A stretch of DNA of 5,944 bases from positions 1-5,944 of the forward strand of contig JAGSHJ010000195.1 of assembly GCA_023954595.1 (NCBI GenBank), written 5' to 3'. The stretch comes from Bacteriovoracaceae bacterium (GTDB lineage: Bacteria > Bdellovibrionota > Bacteriovoracia > Bacteriovoracales > Bacteriovoracaceae). The first letter of the stretch is position 1, and the number at the start of each line of letters is the position of its first letter. Of this stretch, positions 1 to 4,946 are shown in pieces. A model generated the notes under the pieces. That model ran no database searches. It saw nothing but the letters and a program-made list of their open reading frames with translations, and had not been told where the DNA came from. Both the position numbers and the translations under genes were made by a program.

Positions 1-1
1 C

Positions 2-625
2 GGTGGCTGTCGTATCATTATAAAAGAGGCGAGAGACCTTGCCTTAGTCCTTAGAGCTGGTGCTCTTCCTGTTCCTCTTGATTTTCTTGAGCAAAGAACA
101 GTTGGTCCTTCACTTGGACAAGATTCAATTAAGAAAGCTGAATTTGCGAGCTTGATTGGTTGTATTGTTGTTTTTCTCTTTATTCTTTTCTATTACAAGA
201 TTTCAGGAATGATTGCGATTTTTACTCTTGGGCTAAACGTTCTCTTGGTACTGGCTTCACTAGTTGGACTAGAAGCAACGCTAACACTTCCAGGGATAGC
301 AGGTATTGCTCTAACTGTCGGTATGGCGATTGATGCCAATATCATTATCTATGAACGGATTAGGGAAGAGGTTCGAAAAGGGGTCACCAACTACAAGGCT
401 GTAGAGGGTGGTTTCCAACATGCTTTTTGGACTATTATCGATGCCAACATCACAACAGCACTAGCTGGTCTTTGTCTTCTTAATTTTGGGACAGGACCTA
501 TTCGAGGATTTGCTGTGACTCTATTGATCGGGATTGTGGCAACTATATATACTTCATATTTTGTCGGTAGAATGCTTTTTGAATTCTATATGGATAAAGT
601 TGAAGGACAAGAACTCAGTATTTAA
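2..625 (+). CDS. secD: SecD protein-export membrane protein, C-terminal part (5' truncated by window)
   Basis: This frame is open from the window's left edge to TAA, giving the last 207 residues of SecD, an inner-membrane subunit of SecDF, which uses the proton motive force to help preproteins leave SecYEG on the periplasmic side. Visible family signatures are LVLRAGALPVP (fragment residues 16-26), TVGPSLGQDSI (33-43) just before the first retained membrane helix, then LPGIAGIALTVGMAIDANII with YERIREE, and DANITTALAG followed by GPIRGFAVTLLIGI. About five hydrophobic helices are present, as expected for the C-terminal half. The first periplasmic domain and start codon lie outside the window. 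A start at 152 would cut into the first helix and is not real, because coding continues upstream. secF follows after 16 nt, so the two are co-transcribed. The C-terminus is intact; recognition is secure. Confidence 0.97.
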   Translation, partial: GGCRIIIKEARDLALVLRAGALPVPLDFLEQRTVGPSLGQDSIKKAEFASLIGCIVVFLFILFYYKISGMIAIFTLGLNVLLVLASLVGLEATLTLPGIAGIALTVGMAIDANIIIYERIREEVRKGVTNYKAVEGGFQHAFWTIIDANITTALAGLCLLNFGTGPIRGFAVTLLIGIVATIYTSYFVGRMLFEFYMDKVEGQELSI

Positions 626-641
626 TTGAAGGAAACGAGTT

Positions 642-1577
642 ATGAGAGAGTTTATTAAACATAATATTAATATCGAATTTACTTCTAAGTTTAAGTTTAC
701 TGCACCTATTTCAGTACTCTTAGTTGTAGGAAGTGTTATTTTAATGCTGACGAAACTTCAGTATGGAGTCGACTTTAGAGGTGGAGCTGAAATTCAACTT
801 AAGTTTAATGAAGAAGTAAAACTTGAGGAAATTAGAAAGAGTATGAAGGCCGGTGGTTTTAAAGGTGTAACAGCTCAAACTATTGGTGAAGCTTCTGAAC
901 ACGAAGTTCTTCTTAAGGTTCAAGGTGATGAATCAAACCTTAACCAGATTACAGAAGATGTTAAGACAGCGCTTTTAAAGTCTTTTGCAAACTCTGGAGT
1001 GGATGTTCGAAAAGTTGATATCGTTGGTCCTAAGGCCGGTGCTCAACTTAGAATTACAGGTTTTCAGGCGATGCTTTGGGCGTTGATTGCCATTATGGTT
1101 TATATTGGACTTCGATTTGATTTCAAATATTCGCCAGGTGCTATTGTGGCGCTATTTCACGATGTCTCCATTATTCTGGGAGTTTATGCTTTAACAGGTA
1201 CTGAGTTTACTCTTCAAACTGTTGCCGCTCTACTTGCCGTTATTGGTTACTCAGTGAACGATACGGTGATTGTTTATGACCGAGTACGTGAACATGAAGA
1301 AAAGTATGCTGGTCTAGATCTTAAAACACATATCAACAATGCTATTAATGAGACATTATCTCGTACTTTCCTAACTTCTAGTACGACACTATTTGTCTCT
1401 CTTGCTATGTACATTTGGGGTGGGATTGCCATTCGTGACTTCTTCTTAGCGATCTCTCTTGGTGTGATTATTGGTACCTACTCTTCAATCTTTGTGGCCG
1501 CTCCTGTTACTTTAATCTTTGATAGACTTAATCAAGACAAAGGTAAGGAGCCTTCTAAGGCCAAGGTTTCTGCCTAA
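642..1577 (+). CDS. secF: SecF protein-export membrane protein
   Basis: A complete 311-aa protein of normal SecF length, the partner of SecD in the proton-driven SecDF complex of the inner membrane. In order: a first membrane helix (about 20-37); the post-helix motif GVDFRGGAEIQL (42-53); a periplasmic P4-type domain (about 54-125); VGPKAG (128-133); and five C-terminal helices. These carry HD (173-174), the helix motif IGYSVNDTVIVYDRVRE (201-217), NETLSRTFLTS (236-246) and GTYSSIF (278-284). The D/R pairs in this block match the charged positions of the proton path known for the family. The start is ATG at 642 with an AAGGAA ribosome site at 629-634, 7 nt upstream. It lies 16 nt after secD, and its TAA is immediately followed by the GTG of the next gene, implying translational coupling. 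Nothing is missing or truncated. Confidence 0.97.
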   Translation: MREFIKHNINIEFTSKFKFTAPISVLLVVGSVILMLTKLQYGVDFRGGAEIQLKFNEEVKLEEIRKSMKAGGFKGVTAQTIGEASEHEVLLKVQGDESNLNQITEDVKTALLKSFANSGVDVRKVDIVGPKAGAQLRITGFQAMLWALIAIMVYIGLRFDFKYSPGAIVALFHDVSIILGVYALTGTEFTLQTVAALLAVIGYSVNDTVIVYDRVREHEEKYAGLDLKTHINNAINETLSRTFLTSSTTLFVSLAMYIWGGIAIRDFFLAISLGVIIGTYSSIFVAAPVTLIFDRLNQDKGKEPSKAKVSA

Positions 1578-2342
1578 GTGGTAACCCAAATTAAAATTTT
1601 TCTTTCTCTTGTTCTCATCATGACTTCTCTAGTTGTGATGGGACAAGATACAGATGCTGAACAGCAAGAACTTGAAAAAAGTATGCAAAAGCAACGTGAC
1701 CAATATCAGGCCATCCTTAAAACAGTTGGTGGTGATGGGCTTGAGAACGATCCCGAATTCCAAAAGATGATTAAGGGTGGAATTAAAGATCCCAAGGCCT
1801 TGATGGAAAAGCTTCAGCAAATTCGTGCGAAAAATGGAAAAAGCACTGATGTCGGGACTATTGGTCAGAGTGGTCAAAAGTTTTCGGCAAAAGACCTCTT
1901 TAAAGGAAATGCTTCTAAAATCATTTCTATGATGCTTCAGCAGTTTTCTAATATGTCAGATGATCAAGTTAAAGCGAGTATGCTTAGAGGTGCTCAGGGG
2001 AAGCCTCAGGAGAAGTTTTTAAAGAACAATCCAAAGTTTTTAAACTTTGCTGCTAAGTTATTTAAAGATCCTATTGCTCTTCCCCAGTTTGCAAAGATTA
2101 TTGATCAAAGAAGAAAGCTAACCTTTTTTGTTGGTGCCAATATCTGTGTTTTCTTGTTTGGTTTTTTTGTTCGTAAAGTTCAAAAGAATAGAAACCCAGA
2201 GAAGCAATTCACTACAACTATGAATCAATTTATCTTTCGACAAATTCTAATGAACTCAATTCGATTGGGTGTATTCTTGGCCTTCTTTCACAATGAAGTT
2301 GGGCCTCTTTGGAAAGTCTTTAGAAGTACGATGTTTGCTTAG
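1578..2342 (+). CDS. Exported membrane protein of unknown function, linked to secDF, with internal STI1-like repeat
   Basis: I do not recognise this 254-aa protein. The GTG start directly abuts the secF stop (zero gap), with AAGG at 1563-1566 as a weak ribosome site. This start gives a convincing signal peptide: Lys6, a hydrophobic core and VVMG before Gln23. The internal ATG at 1620 would cut it in half. Residues 24-50 are polar, helical and rich in Q/E/K. Residues 57-82 and 150-175 form a gapless internal repeat (9 of 26 identical, NxPxF...KDPxAL). Hydrophobic segments at about 181-198 and 218-237 flank a basic loop (RKVQKNR). By the positive-inside rule, residues 23-180 would be periplasmic and the C-terminus anchored as a hairpin. 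Co-transcription with secDF suggests a role at or near protein export (inference). The repeat resembles STI1/DP-type client-binding helices, but this is by eye only. It is the last gene of the operon and no terminator is visible after it. Confidence 0.85.
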   Translation: MVTQIKIFLSLVLIMTSLVVMGQDTDAEQQELEKSMQKQRDQYQAILKTVGGDGLENDPEFQKMIKGGIKDPKALMEKLQQIRAKNGKSTDVGTIGQSGQKFSAKDLFKGNASKIISMMLQQFSNMSDDQVKASMLRGAQGKPQEKFLKNNPKFLNFAAKLFKDPIALPQFAKIIDQRRKLTFFVGANICVFLFGFFVRKVQKNRNPEKQFTTTMNQFIFRQILMNSIRLGVFLAFFHNEVGPLWKVFRSTMFA

Positions 2343-4048
2343 TCCATTGCGGGAACGCAACCAAATCTCTTGTCTGGTGGTCTTACCGTTGTGACGAGTC
2401 CGCTTGATGCTCCGGCACTATTGATGTCTTCTGGAGCACGAACAGTATAAATTTTCTGAGTCGATTTTTGAACGTATGGATCATTAACGTCTGGTGGCCA
2501 ATAATACATAATCGTTTTTTGGCTTGAGGTAATGGCGTCAGGAACAAAGTGTTGTCCATTTTCAAAGTAGAACCAGATCTTATTGAGAAGACCTTCTCTA
2601 ATGAGTTGAAGTTTATTGCCACCTTCTTGCTGGTCAGAGGCCTCTGGTTGTTTAACGGCGATATAAATACCTTCCGTGTCGACACCGACAACTTCTTTCA
2701 TAATTTTAAAGACTGGATCTGTACCATTGTATTGTTCTTGTTTTGGGCAAAAACCTCTTCCAGTAATGGAGTCGATCCATGGTTGCATATAGAAACCAAC
2801 ATTAGGAGTTGTGGCCGAGCCACTTCCTGTATTTGGTTTGTTTGGCCACCTAAAGAGACCAAAGATATTAATGGTTCTTGTTTGATTAAATTCTGTGGCC
2901 AGTCGGTCTTGAATTAATTGATTAATGTCGGGGCGGCTGTCTCCATTTTGATCGGCAAATCTAATGTCTGCTTGGTCCCACATGGCTATGTGTTGTGGGA
3001 TAAGCTCTAGTCTTGGAAAGAGAGGTGAGTCGTCTGTTCCAAATTGAGGATCGTGACAGAGTATAAAGTGTGAGCCTGGTGGCATTGGTGGTGGAGAGTT
3101 GTTACTAGCGAAGTAGTAAAATTCTCTGGTTCCACAGTTAAAAATTTCGTCGCCGTTAGCTGTTTCCCCACATTGAGTTGTGTCGGGGAGAGTTCCTGTT
3201 CTATTTAAACAAGTGTATTGAGAGACAGGCATAATTTTTAGAGGTGTTGTTGTATCTCCTGTACCGTCGTCTGGTGGATCAACTCTTCTAATTTGGAATT
3301 CATTTGATTTGGCGCCAGATCCTTTTTCAACGATTGTGGCGACATATGTTTTATTTTTTTCGAGTGCTGTTAAGTTTGCTTGAAAAGAGTTTGATCCTGA
3401 AAATGTTGAGAAGTCGACTGTCGTTGTTGAGAGTCCATCAAAAACTTCCATTACGCAGTTTGGTGCTGATTGATCTGATCCTGTGATTTCGTTGCTACAC
3501 CAACCGTGTAGGTTTCCAAGTTCACCGTTAAGTTCAATGGGTGCGCCGACTTTAACTGAACCAAAAAGAGTAGGGGTTGAGACTGTAGGTTTTCCTGCGC
3601 AAAAACTTTCGCAGTTATTGATAATGTCTGCTTTGCCTTGAAGGCATGAGCAAAAATCTCTATTAACGAAGACTTCACCTGTAGGTCTTACAATTTTATC
3701 TTCAAAGCAAATGCCTTGTGCTGAGCTTTGCATATTTCCTAAGAAGGCCTTTGTGTCGGCGTCAATTGTTCCGTCTGTTTCTGCTTTGTCGATGTCTGCT
3801 TGTAAAGAAGCTAAGTCTGCGCTGTCTCCAATGTGAGATCCTTCGGCACATTCATTTAAACAAACAGAAGTGTCTCCGTTGGCGACGGCGAGATCTGTAA
3901 CAAAGAGGTTACAAAACTCTGTGCTAGTTCCACCAGACTTGGAGAAGTCTTTAATCTTTGGGAGTCCTTTACGACCACCACCGGACGTACCAATACATGA
4001 TTGGAAAAAGACCATTGTTAATGTGATTAAAAGTATTCTTTTCATCAT
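2339..4048 (-). CDS. Large Cys-rich putative lipoprotein of unknown function
   Basis: A 569-aa protein whose N-terminus (MMKR, hydrophobic core, then FFQSC) reads as a lipoprotein signal with Cys18 as the lipidated residue, followed by a Gly/Ser-rich linker. -3 Phe and -2 Gln are imperfect for a lipobox. Sixteen further cysteines suggest disulfides in the periplasm or on the cell surface. Eight lie in 46-150 (46, 63, 67, 114, 133, 135, 146, 150). Residues about 157-256 look like a beta-sandwich of fibronectin-III type (SxxFQANLTALEKNKTYVATI), ending in a VDPPDDGTGDTTTP linker. The C-terminal region (about 270-569) is unrecognised. It contains DQNGDSRPD (366-374), whose D/N/D/D spacing matches a calcium loop of the EF-hand/thrombospondin-3 kind. 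Two ATGs are adjacent (4046-4048 and 4043-4045) and no strong Shine-Dalgarno is seen. Its stop overlaps that of the convergent upstream operon. It is probably secreted or cell-surface; no function is assigned. Confidence 0.88.
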   Translation of the reverse strand: MMKRILLITLTMVFFQSCIGTSGGGRKGLPKIKDFSKSGGTSTEFCNLFVTDLAVANGDTSVCLNECAEGSHIGDSADLASLQADIDKAETDGTIDADTKAFLGNMQSSAQGICFEDKIVRPTGEVFVNRDFCSCLQGKADIINNCESFCAGKPTVSTPTLFGSVKVGAPIELNGELGNLHGWCSNEITGSDQSAPNCVMEVFDGLSTTTVDFSTFSGSNSFQANLTALEKNKTYVATIVEKGSGAKSNEFQIRRVDPPDDGTGDTTTPLKIMPVSQYTCLNRTGTLPDTTQCGETANGDEIFNCGTREFYYFASNNSPPPMPPGSHFILCHDPQFGTDDSPLFPRLELIPQHIAMWDQADIRFADQNGDSRPDINQLIQDRLATEFNQTRTINIFGLFRWPNKPNTGSGSATTPNVGFYMQPWIDSITGRGFCPKQEQYNGTDPVFKIMKEVVGVDTEGIYIAVKQPEASDQQEGGNKLQLIREGLLNKIWFYFENGQHFVPDAITSSQKTIMYYWPPDVNDPYVQKSTQKIYTVRAPEDINSAGASSGLVTTVRPPDKRFGCVPAMD

Positions 4049-4078
4049 AATTTAATTCTATTTTTTCTACCTGTTCTC

Positions 4079-4106
4079 TTTTCGACTAAATGAGTCTGTT
4101 ACTTTA
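4079..4106 (-). promoter_or_regulatory. Candidate sigma-28 (FliA)-like promoter for the lipoprotein gene
   Basis: Read on the minus strand: TAAAGTAA (4106-4099), 12 nt, then GTCGAAAA (4086-4079). The FliA consensus is TAAAGTTT, 11 nt, GCCGATAA, so each half matches 6 of 8 and the spacer is one base long. Transcription would begin near 4072, leaving a leader of about 24 nt. The same off-by-one spacing is seen in the element facing the other way at 4346-4373. Unconfirmed; a plain sigma-70 promoter was not obvious on this strand. Confidence 0.33.
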
Positions 4107-4261
4107 AGAAAAACATACGTTTATTCCTTATTTTAACGCGTCGTGAAGCTGGTTTTAAGCTTTTTGATGAATTGACCCAAAAGCCCAATACTTACCATGA
4201 CTTACCAATGTGGGATGAAATGTCCCATTTTGAAAATTGCCACAAATTATCGCCTGATTAG
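4094..4261 (+). other. Unexplained open frame with protein-like composition (gene remnant or non-canonically started small CDS)
   Basis: The frame from 4094 runs 55 sense codons to TAG at 4259-4261. From about 4139 the residues look unlike random AT-rich translation: RREAGFKLFDELTQ, then NTYHDLPMWDEMSHFENCH, with Trp, four His and many acidic residues. There is no ATG, GTG or usable ribosome site at its left end. The only in-frame starts are TTG 4172 and ATG 4208, both late. An ATG at 4090 lies in another frame and would need a +1 shift at CTT-TAA (4102-4107) to join. It may be the tail of a decayed gene or simple chance. No family was recognised. Confidence 0.25.
4190..4207 (+). repeat. Tandem 10-bp-spaced ACTTACCA direct repeat
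   Basis: ACTTACCA occurs at 4190-4197 and again at 4200-4207, exactly one helical turn apart. The core ACTTAC recurs at 4338-4343 and 4360-4365, 22 nt apart (about two turns), closer to the HU gene. Same-face spacing is typical of transcription-factor sites, but no known operator was recognised. The first pair also falls inside the protein-like frame 4094-4261, so coding is a competing explanation for it. Confidence 0.35.
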
Positions 4262-4345
4262 GCCCTAAAAAAGATCAATAAATTGAATATAAGTGCTTGA
4301 TTTTGCATGCCGCGAATATTTAGAGTTAAATAATAAAACTTACGC

Positions 4346-4373
4346 TAAAGATTCTCGGAACTTACACCGACAA
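4346..4373 (+). promoter_or_regulatory. Candidate sigma-28 (FliA)-like promoter for the HU/IHF gene
   Basis: TAAAGATT (4346-4353), 12 nt, ACCGACAA (4366-4373), against the FliA consensus TAAAGTTT-N11-GCCGATAA: 7 of 8 and 6 of 8, with a spacer one base longer than ideal. Transcription would start near 4380, giving a 40-nt leader that contains AAGGAG at 4408-4413. A sigma-70-like alternative lies upstream at 4297-4326, so the gene may have two promoters. Sequence match only. Confidence 0.35.
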
Positions 4374-4419
4374 GGATGTCACAACTAATGAAAAAGACGA
4401 CCTAATTAAGGAGATAGAG

Positions 4420-4725
4420 ATGACAAAAGCAGATCTAGTAGCTGCGATTGAGAAGCAGGCCAATATCACACATAAACAGGCCGAAGCTGTCGTAAACATT
4501 GCGTTCGATGCAATGATTAAGTCTTTGTATGATGACGAAAGAATTGAGATCAGAGGTTTTGGCTCTTTTGCCAATAGAAACTACAAAGCTTATGAGGGCA
4601 GAAATCCTAAAACTGGAAAGATCGTCAAGGTACCACCTAAAAAAGTTCCTTTCTTTAAAGTAGGGAAAGAACTGAAAGAACAAGTGGATGCCGGTAAAGA
4701 TAAATATGTAATTAGAGAGGCCTAA
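4420..4725 (+). CDS. HU/IHF-family nucleoid DNA-binding protein
   Basis: A complete 101-aa member of the HU/IHF family of small dimeric proteins that bend DNA and organise the nucleoid. The N-terminal helices (MTKADLVAAIEKQANITHKQAEAV..., 1-38) are the dimer core. RIEIRGFGSF (41-50) is the beta-hairpin signature. GRNPKTG (60-66) is the arm tip, whose proline (Pro63) intercalates into DNA in the family. PFFKVGKELKEQV (77-89) is the C-terminal helix. A tail of about 12 residues (DAGKDKYVIREA) extends beyond the usual 90-94-residue HU. The arm sequence leans towards the IHF-beta style, but without comparison I cannot call HU versus IHF, so no symbol is given. The ATG at 4420 has a strong AAGGAG site 6 nt upstream (4408-4413). 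It is a single-gene unit: a divergent gene lies upstream and an intrinsic terminator follows 17 nt after the stop. Confidence 0.95.
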   Translation: MTKADLVAAIEKQANITHKQAEAVVNIAFDAMIKSLYDDERIEIRGFGSFANRNYKAYEGRNPKTGKIVKVPPKKVPFFKVGKELKEQVDAGKDKYVIREA

Positions 4726-4742
4726 GCTCTTTAAATTACGGG

Positions 4743-4765
4743 GGCTTGTATTGACAAGCCTTTTT
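4743..4765 (+). terminator. Intrinsic terminator of the HU/IHF gene
   Basis: A perfect 7-bp stem GGCTTGT/ACAAGCC (4743-4749 with 4754-4760) closes an ATTG tetraloop and is followed at once by five T. It lies 17 nt after the HU/IHF stop. The loop and 3' arm also spell TTGACA, the likely -35 box of the next gene. Confidence 0.9.
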
Positions 4766-4779
4766 GGATCGTTCATTAT
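4751..4779 (+). promoter_or_regulatory. Promoter of tRNA-Cys, overlapping the upstream terminator
   Basis: A perfect -35 TTGACA (4751-4756), a 17-bp spacer and CATTAT (4774-4779; 4 of 6 to TATAAT). The next bases are GGGG then TC, a GC-rich discriminator like those of stringently controlled stable-RNA promoters. Transcription would start near 4786, about 5 nt before the mature tRNA 5' end at 4791, leaving RNase P a very short leader. The tRNA needs its own promoter because the HU/IHF terminator precedes it. Confidence 0.72.
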
Positions 4780-4790
4780 GGGGTCTTCGA

Positions 4791-4868
4791 GGAGACGTGC
4801 CAGAGTGGTCCAATGGGACGGTTTGCAAAACCGTACAGCCGCCGGTTCAAATCCGGCCGTCTCCTCCA
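4791..4868 (+). tRNA. tRNA-Cys (anticodon GCA)
   Basis: The full cloverleaf folds by eye. The acceptor is GGAGACG/CGTCTCC (4791-4797 with 4858-4864). The D arm has C-G, C-G and A-T pairs and GG at 4807-4808. The anticodon stem is ACGGT/ACCGT (4818-4822 with 4830-4834) around loop TTGCAAA, anticodon GCA at 4825-4827. The T arm is GCCGG/CCGGC (4841-4845 with 4853-4857) with loop TTCAAAT. The discriminator is T4865, the U73 that is a cysteine identity base, followed by an encoded CCA (4866-4868). It is 78 nt with CCA, slightly longer than the 74-nt E. coli tRNA-Cys, through a larger D loop and a 6-nt variable loop. It is flanked by its own promoter and terminator. Confidence 0.97.
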
Positions 4869-4883
4869 TTAAATAAGTAAAAC

Positions 4884-4910
4884 ACCCCGGCTTGTCTGGG
4901 GTTTTTTTTT
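4884..4910 (+). terminator. Intrinsic terminator after tRNA-Cys
   Basis: Stem ACCCCGG/CTGGGGT (4884-4890 with 4896-4902; one G-T wobble) with a CTTGT loop, running into nine T (4902-4910). It begins 16 nt after the tRNA 3' end. It shares the word GGCTTGT with the HU/IHF terminator. Confidence 0.9.
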
Positions 4911-4920
4911 CCAATCTACT
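4892..4920 (+). promoter_or_regulatory. Possible promoter of the outer-membrane protein gene, overlapping the tRNA terminator
   Basis: TTGTCT (4892-4897; 4 of 6 to TTGACA), 17 bp, TCTACT (4915-4920; 4 of 6 to TATAAT). The start would be near 4927, leaving a 20-nt leader with GGGAG at 4937-4941. Only 36 nt separate the terminator from the gene, so a local promoter must overlap it unless the gene depends on terminator read-through. Both hexamers are weak. Confidence 0.33.
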
Positions 4921-4946
4921 TTTAGAAGATTTGGTCGGGAGTTCAC

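Larger units (their letters stand above)
4049..4419. other. Divergent intergenic region between lipoprotein and HU/IHF genes
   Basis: This 371-nt gap separates divergently read genes and must carry both promoters. Seen in it: sigma-28-like elements on each strand (4079-4106 and 4346-4373), a looser sigma-70-like pair (TTGATT 4297-4302, 18 nt, TAGAGT 4321-4326) and an alternative TTGCAT/TTAAAT pair at 4303-4331. There are four ACTTAC words, a TGGGA/TCCCA inverted repeat (4211-4227) with a 7-nt loop, and an open frame with protein-like composition (4094-4261). The HU ribosome site AAGGAG sits at 4408-4413, 6 nt before the ATG. No tRNA, riboswitch or intrinsic terminator was recognised. Confidence 0.7.

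Noticed and set aside
2549..2917. Plus-strand 122-codon frame
   Set aside because: Lies wholly inside the lipoprotein gene on the other strand, has no ribosome site, and the minus frame has the signal peptide and domain structure.
4146..4165. AAGCT/AGCTT hairpin with a following T run in the intergenic region
   Set aside because: Only a 5-bp, AT-rich stem, with no plus-strand gene upstream to terminate.
4211..4227. TGGGA/TCCCA inverted repeat with a 7-nt loop as an operator
   Set aside because: Short, and it falls within the protein-like frame, where the same bases encode WDEMSH; not strong enough on its own.
4197..4268. Plus-strand 23-codon frame containing CGMKCP
   Set aside because: No ribosome site, very short, and overlaps the longer and more protein-like frame ending at 4261.
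4435..4914. Minus-strand 159-codon frame covering the HU/IHF gene and the tRNA
   Set aside because: It is antisense to tRNA-Cys and HU/IHF. Its ETAGFEPA stretch is the well-known artefact of translating tRNA genes in reverse, and both opposite features are secure.
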